From NCBI GenBank assembly GCA_016710235.1, contig JADJLG010000001.1, positions 434,001-498,000 of the forward strand: a DNA stretch of 64,000 nt. Reading direction: 5' to 3'. Shown piece after piece: positions 17,828 to 26,472 of this stretch. How positions within the stretch are numbered: position 1 is the stretch's first letter; every line of letters starts with the position of its first letter. Both the position numbers and the translations under genes were made by a program. The notes under the pieces were generated by a model. It saw only the letters and a program-made list of their open reading frames with translations. It did no database searches and was not told where the DNA came from. Source of the DNA: Saprospiraceae bacterium (GTDB lineage Bacteria > Bacteroidota > Bacteroidia > Chitinophagales > Saprospiraceae).

Positions 17828-18667
17828 TTATGCCGGCTTGCTGATAAGGACGCGATGAGGAACCGGTCCTGCAATTCCATTTGAGTCAAAAGCTGATTTG
17901 ATTGCTTCCTGAATTTGGAAGTAAACATCCCAATAGTTTTCCTGAGCGCAATAAGGGCGAATGGCAAGAGTGACCATACCATCACCTACTTTCAACACAT
18001 TCACTTCAGGTGCAGGAGTTTTGAGTACAAGTGGATGAGTCAACATGGTATCGATCGCTACCTTACGTGCCTTTTCAATGGACATACCCGGATCAATGCT
18101 AAAAACCAAATCCACTCTTAAGTTTCCATGTGTAGTAAAATTGACTATAGTACCTGTGGACAGAGCTCCATTGGCAAGTATGATAGTTTTATTCTCGGGA
18201 GAAAGGAGCATCGTATTGAAAATTCCCTGTTCTGATACAGTTCCCAAATGTCCTTGTGCTTCAATCAGGTCCCCAAGTTTGAACGGTTTGAACATGAGCA
18301 TCATTACACCGCCGGCGAAATTTCCCAGAGTTCCGTTGAGTGCCGCACCTACACCAACAGCGAGACCTGCCAGCAATGCTGCAAATGAAGTTAATGGAAC
18401 TCCAAGCGTTCCGAACACAGTAAGTATCAATAAAATGGTCAAAGAGATTTTGACCAAAGACGCGAGAAAAGATTGCAGTGACGCATCTATCTGTCTTGCC
18501 TCCATAGCTTTCTTTACTATCCTCGTTATCCATCGGATAATAAGTGATCCAAATAAGTAAATCGCTACTGCTCCCAATAGCTTTGGAACGAATTCAACTG
18601 CCAATTCAATAATTTTTGCGACATAACCTGTAGAATCTGTCACAACTTCTTGTACGACTAATAACAT
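17828..18667 (-). CDS. mscS: Small-conductance mechanosensitive channel (MscS family)
   Basis: This is an inner-membrane heptameric channel that opens under hypo-osmotic shock. The 279-residue protein has three hydrophobic helices. The pore helix is rich in Gly/Ala (SFAALLAGLAVGVGAALNGT), followed by the MscS beta-domain signature (KPFKLGDLIEAQGHLGTVSEQGIFNTML) and the alpha/beta C-terminal cage (about 180-275). Length and layout match E. coli MscS (286). It stands alone, with a strong terminator downstream. Confidence 0.93.
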   Translation of the reverse strand: MLLVVQEVVTDSTGYVAKIIELAVEFVPKLLGAVAIYLFGSLIIRWITRIVKKAMEARQIDASLQSFLASLVKISLTILLILTVFGTLGVPLTSFAALLAGLAVGVGAALNGTLGNFAGGVMMLMFKPFKLGDLIEAQGHLGTVSEQGIFNTMLLSPENKTIILANGALSTGTIVNFTTHGNLRVDLVFSIDPGMSIEKARKVAIDTMLTHPLVLKTPAPEVNVLKVGDGMVTLAIRPYCAQENYWDVYFQIQEAIKSAFDSNGIAGPVPHRVLISKPA

Positions 18668-18899
18668 ATTGTAGAATTTTAATTGTTGTGGAATATCCTT
18701 GAGACGCTAAGTTCTAAGCCCTGTCACCTATCTATTTCAAAATATGGTCATTTAAGACACTTGGCTCTACAACTTCATGGATTTATAGCTTGCTTAGAGG
18801 CAGATATCATTTGCTACAGCTAGTAGTATTTCACAAATGAGGCTGTTCGAACTTTTCTTTTATTATTTCAAGTCACTACATATTTAAATTAAATTAATA

Positions 18900-18907
18900 T
18901 ATCTTTG
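18900..18907 (+). promoter_or_regulatory. Promoter -7 element for small lipoprotein
   Basis: TATCTTTG, a full match to TAnnTTTG, ends 22 bp before the ATG at 18930. Confidence 0.55.
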
Positions 18908-18929
18908 AGCTAGAATAAACTCAGGCAAA

Positions 18930-19286
18930 ATGAAATTCGTTATTTATTTAGCGTTATTGTTTCCATTATTTTTTTCTTGTAAACAAGAAAAAGCATCTGC
19001 TGGAAAAACTGAACAACCTCCATATTTAGACATTACTCGTGAAAACATGACCGGTTCCTGGCGATATGGTAAAAATAAAGACATCGCTTTCAAATTGGAC
19101 AAAGACTTTTTTTACTTTAATGAAGAAGGTAATTTCAGACCTTTCACCTATAGGCTCGAAAAAGATTCTTTTGTGATTCGTTACCCTGAATTTGAGTACG
19201 GCTATACGGTAAGAGTATTCGCTGATTCTTTACATCTCATGGATGATATGAACACCAATGTGTACTACAGAGTAAGGGGTGAATAA
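18930..19286 (+). CDS. Small lipoprotein of unknown function
   Basis: I do not recognise the family. The 118-residue protein has a lipoprotein signal (MKFVIYLALLFPLFFSC, lipobox Cys17). It is followed by a compact beta-rich domain (DITRENMTGSWRYGKNKDIAF, FYFNEEGNFRPFTYRL, FVIRYPEFEYGYTVRVF) that resembles the lipocalin-like or glycine-zipper-free small lipoprotein domains of Bacteroidota. It is monocistronic with its own promoter and is followed by a 24-bp palindrome before the convergent atpG. Confidence 0.75.
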   Translation: MKFVIYLALLFPLFFSCKQEKASAGKTEQPPYLDITRENMTGSWRYGKNKDIAFKLDKDFFYFNEEGNFRPFTYRLEKDSFVIRYPEFEYGYTVRVFADSLHLMDDMNTNVYYRVRGE

Positions 19287-19298
19287 GATCCCTTATAT

Positions 19299-19322
19299 CT
19301 CTAACAATAATTATTGTTAGAG
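19299..19322. terminator. 24-bp perfect palindrome, possible bidirectional terminator
   Basis: CTCTAACAATAA is followed directly by its exact reverse complement. It lies 12 bp after the lipoprotein stop, between two convergent genes. There is no long T-run on either side, so a terminator role is inferred from position. Confidence 0.45.
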
Positions 19323-19471
19323 CAGCCCAGATTTTACTTTGTAGATCTTTTGCAAACAAAATCGACTTTAAAATCAATTACAGGACTGACATCAAACCTC
19401 TTGTAGAATAGCAAGATGTTGTTCTTCAGTTGAATAATGTTTATGAGAAGCTAAAATTGATTATGGATCAC

Positions 19472-20374
19472 TTATCCTGCAAGCGCGGCTACACCACCAA
19501 CGATCTCTGATAATTCTTTGGTAATTGCTTCTTGTCGGGCTTTATTGTAGTTGATCTTTAACTCTCCCAGCATTGTTTCTGCATTTTCTGATGCTTTATC
19601 CATAGCAGTCATCCGGGACCCATGTTCTGAAGCCTGTGTGTCCAATATACATTTGTACAGTTGTGCCTGAAGGATAGAAGGAATCAAGCCTGCCAACAAT
19701 TGGTCTTGTTTTGGTTCGAAAAGGTAATCCGGTTTGTGTTTGGGTGTATTATTTTCTGACTGTGATTTTTCTACTTTTGGAACCGGTAAATATTGTTCTC
19801 TTTCCGGAAACTGAGTGGCTGCATTTTTAAATCTTGAATAAAAAATTTCAATCTGATCATAGGTACCTGATTTGAAATGTTCCATCAATTTATCTGCCAA
19901 ATTCACAACATTTTCAAATGTTGAATCATGATACAGATGCTGGTGATCTGAAATGATCTGACATTTAGGAAATCTCCTTCGCATGTATTCGAAACCTTTC
20001 TTACCAATACAAATAGCAGTTAAGTCTCCTGTTAGTAAGTGGCTTTGATAATTGTCTGAAATACTTTTGTGGACTAGTTTCAGTATGTTGCTGTTGAATG
20101 CACCACAAAGCCCGCGATCTGAAGTAATTATGACGAGGAGCGGTTTCTTATTCAAACTGATTTTTGCATATTCTGCTGCACCTTCACCATCTGAATATGT
20201 CATGATATTTTTCATCATCGCATTCAATTTGTTGGAGTATGGTCTCATTTGAATTATGGCTTGTTGCGCTTTTCGCAATTTGGCAGCAGAAACCATTTTC
20301 ATGGCTTTGGTGATCTGCTGTGTAGAAATCACGGATTTGATTCTACTGCGTACTTCTTTCAAATTTGCTGCCAT
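19472..20374 (-). CDS. atpG: ATP synthase F1 subunit gamma
   Basis: Gamma is the central rotor shaft of F1. The 300-residue protein has the two conserved terminal helices (N-terminus LKEVRSRIKSVISTQQITKAMKMVSAAKLRKA; C-terminus ASENAETMLGELKINYNKAR then QEAITKELSEIVGGVAAL) and the Rossmann-like middle (VIITSDRGLCGAFNSN). It is last in the atpB-E-F-H-A-G operon, 40 bp after atpA. The genes for beta and epsilon are not adjacent, as in other Bacteroidota where they sit elsewhere. Confidence 0.97.
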   Translation of the reverse strand: MAANLKEVRSRIKSVISTQQITKAMKMVSAAKLRKAQQAIIQMRPYSNKLNAMMKNIMTYSDGEGAAEYAKISLNKKPLLVIITSDRGLCGAFNSNILKLVHKSISDNYQSHLLTGDLTAICIGKKGFEYMRRRFPKCQIISDHQHLYHDSTFENVVNLADKLMEHFKSGTYDQIEIFYSRFKNAATQFPEREQYLPVPKVEKSQSENNTPKHKPDYLFEPKQDQLLAGLIPSILQAQLYKCILDTQASEHGSRMTAMDKASENAETMLGELKINYNKARQEAITKELSEIVGGVAALAG

Positions 20375-20414
20375 ATAAATTAAAGCTTGTGGTTAAAACC
20401 TAAAGTAAGACTCT

Positions 20415-22001
20415 TTAAACGCGATATTGTGAGGAGAGGTCTGTTGCAACATCTTTCAGAACTTTTAGATCTGCATCATCTAACTTTCCTTTTCTGAAAT
20501 TTTCCAAAACCTGAGGAAACTTAGTGTCGAGTTCAGTCATCACCAATGATTCAAAATCTTTAATCTTTTCTACAGGAACGTCTTTCAATAAATTGTTTGT
20601 GCCCAAATAAATCATGGCCACTTGTTTTTCAACGGCTACAGGGCTATACTGGGCTTGCTTGAGGATTTCCACGTTTCTTTTTCCTTTATCCAACACTGCT
20701 TTTGTTGCGGAGTCGAGGTCAGAACCAAATTTTGCAAATGCCTCCAATTCTCTATATTGTGCCTGATCAAGTTTGAGGGTACCGGACACTTTTTTCATAG
20801 ATTTGATCTGTGCGTTACCACCCACACGAGATACCGAAATACCAACGTTGATCGCAGGTCTGATACCGGAATTAAATAGATTTGACTCAAGGAATATCTG
20901 GCCATCAGTGATAGAAATCACATTGGTTGGGATATATGCCGATACGTCACCTGCCTGTGTTTCAATAATAGGTAATGCGGTCAATGATCCACCACCTTTA
21001 ACGATACCTGCCTTTTTGAGAGACTCCGGTAGGTCGTTCATATTGCGGGCGATCTCATCATTATTGATCAATTTTGCAGCTCTCTCCAACAATCTTGAGT
21101 GCAGATAAAATACGTCTCCAGGATAAGCCTCGCGTCCCGGAGGTCTTCTCAACAATAGCGAAACTTCGCGATACGCTACTGCCTGCTTAGAAAGATCATC
21201 ATAAATCACCAAAGCAGGGCGCCCAGTGTCTCTGAAAAATTCCCCGATAGCTGCTCCTGCAAAAGGTGCAAAGAACTGCAATGGAGCCGGATCAGAGGCG
21301 GAGGCTGAAACTATGGTCGTGTAAGGCATTGCACCATAATCTTCCAGAGTTTTGGCAACTTTGGCCACTGTAGAAGCTTTCTGTCCTGATGCGACATAGA
21401 TGCAATAAACGGGTTCACCGCGATCATAAAATTCTTTCTGATTGATAATGGTATCCAGGGCTATCGCTGTTTTTCCGGTTTGTCTGTCCCCAATGATCAA
21501 CTCACGCTGACCTCTTCCGATTGGAATCATCGAATCTATCGCCTTGATACCAGTCTGGAGGGGCTCGTTGACGGGTTGTCGGAAGATAACTCCCGGTGCT
21601 TTGCGTTCTATTGGCATTTCATACTTTACGCCTGATATGGGCCCTTTTCCATCAATAGGCTGACCCAATGGGTTTACCACCCTACCTGAGAATCCTTCCC
21701 CTACTTCGATAGAAGCAATTTTTCGAGTTCGTCGTACTTTAGAACCTTCTTTGATTCCATTCCAAGGTCCCATCAATACCACACCCACATTGTCTTCTTC
21801 AAGATTAAGTACGATTGCTTGCACTCCGGTTTCAAACTCAACGAGCTCTCCTGCTTGTGCATTTGTCAATCCATAAACGCGTGCAATTCCGTCTCCTACC
21901 TGGAGTACGGTTCCTACTTCTTCTAATTCAGCAGCAGTATTTGCACCTGAAATTTGTTGTTTCAGGATGGATGATATTTCTTCGGGTCTTATTGATACCA
22001 T
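20415..22001 (-). CDS. atpA: ATP synthase F1 subunit alpha
   Basis: Alpha is the non-catalytic nucleotide-binding subunit of the F1 hexamer. The 528-residue protein has the P-loop GDRQTGKT at 171-178, the alpha signature region PAINVGISVSRVGGNAQ and the arginine-containing loop near the beta interface. Its N-terminus (VSIRPEEISSILKQQI) is standard. It lies 30 bp after atpH in the operon. Confidence 0.98.
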   Translation of the reverse strand: MVSIRPEEISSILKQQISGANTAAELEEVGTVLQVGDGIARVYGLTNAQAGELVEFETGVQAIVLNLEEDNVGVVLMGPWNGIKEGSKVRRTRKIASIEVGEGFSGRVVNPLGQPIDGKGPISGVKYEMPIERKAPGVIFRQPVNEPLQTGIKAIDSMIPIGRGQRELIIGDRQTGKTAIALDTIINQKEFYDRGEPVYCIYVASGQKASTVAKVAKTLEDYGAMPYTTIVSASASDPAPLQFFAPFAGAAIGEFFRDTGRPALVIYDDLSKQAVAYREVSLLLRRPPGREAYPGDVFYLHSRLLERAAKLINNDEIARNMNDLPESLKKAGIVKGGGSLTALPIIETQAGDVSAYIPTNVISITDGQIFLESNLFNSGIRPAINVGISVSRVGGNAQIKSMKKVSGTLKLDQAQYRELEAFAKFGSDLDSATKAVLDKGKRNVEILKQAQYSPVAVEKQVAMIYLGTNNLLKDVPVEKIKDFESLVMTELDTKFPQVLENFRKGKLDDADLKVLKDVATDLSSQYRV

Positions 22002-22031
22002 GATGGATTCTTTTTATTGATGAAAAAGAGA

Positions 22032-22601
22032 TTATTTTTTTTCGACTAAGTTGATATATGATTTATCGTAAAGAGATGTTTTCATAATTTCCAATTGACG
22101 CTTTACGCTACCGTCATAGAGTTGATTTCCCATTTCGAGGATAAATCCTCCGATGAGATCAGGTCGGCTTTTTTGTTGTATTTCCATTTTCTCACCGGGC
22201 TCCAGCCAGCTCTGAAAACTACTTTGTAAATGTGCAAGTTGATCATCATTCATAAGCTCCACAGCGTACAGGGTAGCGGGTCTAATCTTATGAAGGTGCT
22301 GGTACAAATCAACAAATGCGGTACCAATACTTGGCAACAAAGATTCGCGACCTTTTTGGATCAAGAGTTGCATAAACTTGAATGTCAGATCTTGAATTTT
22401 TCCCTGAAACAATTCCTGAAAGATCTTTTCTTTTTTGTCTGCTTTGATCACCGGGCTCTTGAGAAAAAGGTAGAACTCCCGATTCTGTGCCGCCTGCATA
22501 AAGGTTTTTATGTCTTCATATACACCGGCTACATTGCCTTGTTCTTTGGCTAGATCAAGCAATGATTTTGCATATCGTGAGGCTACTTTATGGAACGCCA
22601 T
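22032..22601 (-). CDS. atpH: ATP synthase subunit delta (OSCP)
   Basis: Delta/OSCP joins the peripheral stalk to the top of F1. At 189 residues it has the N-terminal helical domain (ASRYAKSLLDLAKEQGNVAGV) and the C-terminal PDLIGGFILEMGNQLYDGSVKRQLE motif typical of the family. It is 2 bp downstream of atpF, so probably translationally coupled. Confidence 0.95.
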   Translation of the reverse strand: MAFHKVASRYAKSLLDLAKEQGNVAGVYEDIKTFMQAAQNREFYLFLKSPVIKADKKEKIFQELFQGKIQDLTFKFMQLLIQKGRESLLPSIGTAFVDLYQHLHKIRPATLYAVELMNDDQLAHLQSSFQSWLEPGEKMEIQQKSRPDLIGGFILEMGNQLYDGSVKRQLEIMKTSLYDKSYINLVEKK

Positions 22602-22603
22602 GA

Positions 22604-23131
22604 TTAGTTCAATTTAATTTCGTCTACCAATTTTTTGACATACTCCTGTTGTGGTGGATTGGATGCCAATTCCTTGCGCATGATTTTTTCAGCGATATCG
22701 ATAGCTAATGTTCCTACCTGATTTTTCACATCTACAATTGCTGCTTTCTTAGCATTTTCGATCTCATTTTTAGCATTGACCAGAATACGATGGGCCTCCT
22801 CTTTAGCTTTTTCTTTGGCTTCAGCGACCAATTGATTGCCTGCTTCTTTTGCTTCTTTAATGATCAATGCTTTTTCTTCTCTCGCTTCAGCAGCTATTTT
22901 CTCATTTTCAGAAATGAGATGTTTCATATCTTCTTTAGCTCTGCTTGCAGCGTCTAATGAGTTTTGTATATCCAAAGCCCTGGAGTTCAATGCATTGACT
23001 ATGGGCCTGAAGGCAAGTTTTCCTATACCCAACCAAAATATGATAAAGACGATTGTAGCCCAAGCTAACAATCCAAAATCCGGCTTGATCACGCTAAAAT
23101 CCAGTCCGGCAACTATGTATAAAAGTTCCAT
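22604..23131 (-). CDS. atpF: ATP synthase Fo subunit b
   Basis: This is the peripheral-stalk subunit: one N-terminal membrane helix (GLLAWATIVFIIFWLGIGKL) followed by a long charged coiled coil (about 45-150), 175 residues in all. The start MELLYIVAGLDFSVIKPDFG is the common Bacteroidota form. It is separated from atpE by 97 bp containing a strong hairpin that may lower its expression relative to subunit c. Confidence 0.95.
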   Translation of the reverse strand: MELLYIVAGLDFSVIKPDFGLLAWATIVFIIFWLGIGKLAFRPIVNALNSRALDIQNSLDAASRAKEDMKHLISENEKIAAEAREEKALIIKEAKEAGNQLVAEAKEKAKEEAHRILVNAKNEIENAKKAAIVDVKNQVGTLAIDIAEKIMRKELASNPPQQEYVKKLVDEIKLN

Positions 23132-23183
23132 GATTATTTTACTTGTCTTGTAAAGGTTGAACTATCTGATTTTTAAAAATAGA

Positions 23184-23219
23184 AGTCGGATACAGAGACC
23201 AACCGTCCTGTATCCGGCT
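23184..23219 (-). terminator. Hairpin between atpE and atpF (possible attenuator)
   Basis: Arms of 13 nt with a single mismatch (core CGGATACAG / CTGTATCCG) enclose a 12-nt loop and are followed on the minus strand by a short T-run. It lies just after the atpE stop and inside the operon. Partial termination or mRNA processing here would help supply extra c subunits; this is inference. Confidence 0.55.
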
Positions 23220-23228
23220 TTTTGTCAT

Positions 23229-23432
23229 TTACTTCGCAAGGAACGCCATCAAGATAGCGATCAAAGCTGCTCCTTCAACAAGAGCTGCTGTCAAGATCAT
23301 GTTGGCACGGATATCACCGATAGCTTCAGGCTGGCGAGCTATAGCTTCCATAGCCTTGCCTCCGATGTTTCCTACTCCGATTCCTGCACCAATCGCTGCA
23401 AGACCCATTCCAATTGCTACAATAGAACCCAT
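23229..23432 (-). CDS. atpE: ATP synthase Fo subunit c
   Basis: Subunit c is the membrane rotor-ring subunit. It is 67 residues in two helices with the glycine motif GAGIGVGNIGG in the first. The loop carries the conserved ARQPE. The ion-binding carboxylate is Glu53 (AALVEGAAL). The residues following Glu53 are Gly-Ala-Ala rather than Ser/Thr, so proton rather than sodium coupling is expected. It lies 33 bp after atpB. Confidence 0.95.
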   Translation of the reverse strand: MGSIVAIGMGLAAIGAGIGVGNIGGKAMEAIARQPEAIGDIRANMILTAALVEGAALIAILMAFLAK

Positions 23433-23465
23433 AATTGGTTAGTTTATAATGGTTTACAATAAAAT

Positions 23466-24818
23466 TCAATGATGGTCAGCTTCTTCAGCATGGTGATGTT
23501 CTTCTGTGGCCGCTCCAATATAGGAAGCGGTCAAAAGTGTAAACACGTATGCTTGAATAAATGCTACCAATAATTCAATCGCGGATATAAATAATGCCAA
23601 CAATACTGATGCTATGGATGCGCCCCATGCAGCACCAGGATTGGCACCTGCTTTTCCAAAAATAAATATCAATGAGATGAATATCAAAATCACAATATGC
23701 CCAGCTGTGATATTGGCAAACAATCGGAGCATCAATGTGATCGGCTTGATGAATACACTGAGTATCTCAATCGGTGTGATCAATACTTTAATCCAACCCG
23801 GAATACCCGGCATATTAAAAATGTGTTGCCAGTAATGCTTATTGCCATTGATGTTAACAACCACAAAAACGATCAGCGCCAACACCATAGTAAACCCTAA
23901 ATTACCGGTCACATTAGCACCTCCAAAAAATGGAATTTGACCAAATAGATTTAATCCCAAAATAAAGAAAAATATAGAGAGCAATAGTGGCATGTAATTC
24001 ACGTACTTAGGTCCTATAAAAGGTTTTGCTACTTCATCTTGAATAAAACTGATCAAAGGTTCGAATAATTTCTGTGCTCCTTTCGGTGCTGTACCCGGAG
24101 CAGCTTTGTATGCTCGAGCCATCGATATGAAAAGCCAGGCCAATAATGCAAAAACGATGAACATGGCCATCACATTCTTAGTAATTGAAAAGTCAAAAAA
24201 AGATGTCACTCCTCCACCAAACAATCCACCATCAGCAGTGCTGGATTTGTCAAGTGCAAAGGATTGCCCATTATATTCTACGAATTGTCTTTCTTTCTTC
24301 ACTCCTTTGTCATCCGTTACTTCTTCTGTATGGATCTCGCCAATCGCCAATTCGCCTTTCGGGAAAGATGGATCTGCCACTCTCTGAACTCTTCCTTTAT
24401 ACAACACATATCCATCCACGGCTTTATGACCAGTACCATGATGTGCATCGTCTATATCAAATTTTGAAGACGAAAACACAGACCATCCATGAGTCGGGGC
24501 GTATAAAATGCAGGGTAAAGGAAAATTCCAGGGACCAATACTATATACATTCAGGTCAGAAATATGATGGAATGCCGTAGCGTCTGCACTAAACTCCTCG
24601 TGATGATCCCCTTGTGCATGAGCATCTTGGTTTGCATCATGGGAAACTCCCTCCGCTGGCATCTCATGTTGTTCCCCCGGACCATGGTCGTGTCCAGCAT
24701 GAGGATCTACTTCTTCTGAGGCAGGAGAAGAGTGTTGAGGGCCATCGTGTGACTGTGCGTCCATCGCTGTCCAGCCAAAGGCCATCAAAATCAAGAATAG
24801 TTTAATCGTTTTTTTCAT
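23466..24818 (-). CDS. atpB: ATP synthase Fo subunit a with long His-rich N-terminal extension
   Basis: Subunit a forms the proton half-channels. From the ATG at 24818 the protein is 450 residues, much longer than the usual ~270. It begins with a signal peptide (MKKTIKLFLILMAFGWTAMDA), then a His/Asp/Glu-rich stretch (about 22-80) and a beta-rich periplasmic-like segment (80-205). The canonical helices follow, including the essential Arg in TLMLRLFANITAGH. The C-terminus is again His-rich (EEHHHAEEADHH). Extended AtpB proteins are known in Bacteroidota. An upstream in-frame start at 24851 is rejected because it precedes the signal peptide. Confidence 0.95.
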   Translation of the reverse strand: MKKTIKLFLILMAFGWTAMDAQSHDGPQHSSPASEEVDPHAGHDHGPGEQHEMPAEGVSHDANQDAHAQGDHHEEFSADATAFHHISDLNVYSIGPWNFPLPCILYAPTHGWSVFSSSKFDIDDAHHGTGHKAVDGYVLYKGRVQRVADPSFPKGELAIGEIHTEEVTDDKGVKKERQFVEYNGQSFALDKSSTADGGLFGGGVTSFFDFSITKNVMAMFIVFALLAWLFISMARAYKAAPGTAPKGAQKLFEPLISFIQDEVAKPFIGPKYVNYMPLLLSIFFFILGLNLFGQIPFFGGANVTGNLGFTMVLALIVFVVVNINGNKHYWQHIFNMPGIPGWIKVLITPIEILSVFIKPITLMLRLFANITAGHIVILIFISLIFIFGKAGANPGAAWGASIASVLLALFISAIELLVAFIQAYVFTLLTASYIGAATEEHHHAEEADHH

Positions 24819-24848
24819 GGGATAAACCCTTTTTTCTAAAAAACGCTG

Positions 24849-24856
24849 CAAAAATA
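24849..24856 (-). promoter_or_regulatory. Promoter -7 element of the atp operon
   Basis: On the minus strand this is TATTTTTG, matching TAnnTTTG, 30 bp upstream of the atpB ATG chosen at 24818. Its place supports that start over the one at 24851. Confidence 0.55.
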
Positions 24857-25165
24857 CAGTATACGGAGCGAAAGACCAAGAAAATAGGATGATTTACACA
24901 TTGATAACTTCTTTCACCCCGGAGACTCTTCAAATTAATTTCACGAGTAACGATCAGAGACAATATCTAAAAAGTGGTAAGCCACAAATTCCTCCTATTA
25001 TCACAAAAAAGTCATTTGAAATGCCAATTTTTATTTGGTATAAGTAAAAAGCAATTTAATGATTCCGGAATAAGTGTACGAGAGATTTTACGACATTTGG
25101 GACTTTCAGTTTGATAAAAATTAAATCTTTGCTTAATTTTATCTGTATCACAAACTACTCCTGAT
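24857..25165. other. Non-coding gap between divergent atpB and LOG gene
   Basis: About 310 bp of AT-rich sequence between two divergent genes. I see no atpI/atpZ-like small gene on the minus strand, and no tRNA or strong hairpin. It should hold the upstream promoter parts of both genes. Confidence 0.5.
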
Positions 25166-25759
25166 ATGTATCGCGAAATAAAAAACATCACCGTCTTCTG
25201 TGGCTCCAATTCCGGCAATGACCAGCTGCTACAAGATACAGCCCGAACTTTTGGTGAATATATCGGGCAACATAAAATCAAGCTAATTTATGGAGGAGCT
25301 AAACTAGGTATCATGGGTATCGTTGCAGATGCTGCTCTGAAGTTTGGTGCGGAAGTCGTCGGGGTCATACCCGGTTTTCTAAAAACTAAAGAAGTAGCTC
25401 ATGATGCCATCACCGAAATGATTCAGGTTGGGACGATGCATGAAAGAAAAAGCTTAATGTATGAAATGTGTGATGCTGTAATTGCACTGCCTGGAGGTTT
25501 TGGAACATTGGACGAATTTTTTGAGGTACTGACCTGGGCTCAACTGGGTTTACATACTAAACCCGTATGCTTGCTCAATATCAATGGATTTTTTGACCCA
25601 ATCCTAAACATGGCAGACAGTTTGTTGGAAAAGGGATTTATCAAAAAAGAACATCATTCTCTGATCATTGTGGATTCTGATTTTATTCGCCTTTTCGAAA
25701 AAATGAAAACTTGTCAAGCACCAAATCTCACAAAGTGGCTTGGACTCGAAAAAGTATAA
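25166..25759 (+). CDS. LOG-family protein (cytokinin riboside 5'-monophosphate phosphoribohydrolase-like)
   Basis: This 197-residue Rossmann-fold protein has the two LOG signatures: GGAKLGIMG (nucleotide loop) and PGGFGTLDEFFE (the PGGxGTxxE catalytic motif). Family members hydrolyse nucleoside 5'-monophosphates to base plus ribose 5-phosphate; in plants they activate cytokinins. The bacterial role is probably nucleotide salvage or clean-up. It is monocistronic and convergent with the glycosylase gene. Confidence 0.92.
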   Translation: MYREIKNITVFCGSNSGNDQLLQDTARTFGEYIGQHKIKLIYGGAKLGIMGIVADAALKFGAEVVGVIPGFLKTKEVAHDAITEMIQVGTMHERKSLMYEMCDAVIALPGGFGTLDEFFEVLTWAQLGLHTKPVCLLNINGFFDPILNMADSLLEKGFIKKEHHSLIIVDSDFIRLFEKMKTCQAPNLTKWLGLEKV

Positions 25760-25778
25760 GTACCAAACCTGAAAAAAT

Positions 25779-26420
25779 TTACAAATACTTTGCTGTGAAA
25801 GATTTAGCACTATAAAACTGAGATGAATTCAGTACAAATCTATATAGCCAGGAAGCTGACTCGCCCGCACTTTCAACTCCTATTCGAGGTGTCGCTGTAA
25901 TCATGTCCGTATTTATTTCCGGAGATCGTTTTGCAATTCTCAAGGGGGATTGATCCCCAAATTTTAAACCATTCAAGTCCATACCCAAGCCTAAGGCCAC
26001 GGATAAATTGCCCGGGCCACAGCATAAACTCGGATGAATCGATTTCATAGACCTTCTTGCCAACATCCATTCCTGACCTTCTACAGGCTGTATGGATCTA
26101 ATCAAAATCGCATGAGGCAGATTTTTTGGCCCTGTGACAACATTCAGCATCCGATGGATTCCGTAGCAGATGTACATATAAATTGTGCCCGGTTCATCGT
26201 ACATTGTTTCATTTCGCTGAGTGCGACGCCAGTTGAAAGCATGGCTTGCCCGATCTTCGGGAGCTCGATAAGCCTCACATTCAGTTATTTTTCCACTACA
26301 AATTTTGCCTTCAATTTCTGAAATCAGAAGGCATCCTATCAACTCGGATGCAATGCCCACTACATCTTCAGATGCGAAGAAGGCTTGATTCAGCGTTTGA
26401 GATGCAATGTGGTTTTGCAT
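25779..26420 (-). CDS. DNA-3-methyladenine glycosylase (AAG/MPG family)
   Basis: The enzyme removes alkylated purines such as 3-methyladenine and hypoxanthine to start base excision repair. The 213-residue protein has the AAG-fold pattern: ASELIGCLLISEIEGKICSGKITECEAYR (catalytic Glu in the E-A-Y motif), DRASHAF, then YMYICYGIHRMLNVVTGP and an AVLIR-like ILIRSIQP. The length agrees with bacterial homologues (about 200). It is divergent from gcvP. Confidence 0.93.
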   Translation of the reverse strand: MQNHIASQTLNQAFFASEDVVGIASELIGCLLISEIEGKICSGKITECEAYRAPEDRASHAFNWRRTQRNETMYDEPGTIYMYICYGIHRMLNVVTGPKNLPHAILIRSIQPVEGQEWMLARRSMKSIHPSLCCGPGNLSVALGLGMDLNGLKFGDQSPLRIAKRSPEINTDMITATPRIGVESAGESASWLYRFVLNSSQFYSAKSFTAKYL

Positions 26421-26472
26421 TTGGTTGGCGAATTTATATTGAATGTTTAATTTAGCGGCCTAAAAATAAAGT

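Noticed and set aside
24106..24805. Several plus-strand open frames across atpB
   Set aside because: These are opposite-strand reflections of the His/Asp-rich atpB sequence; composition is not protein-like.
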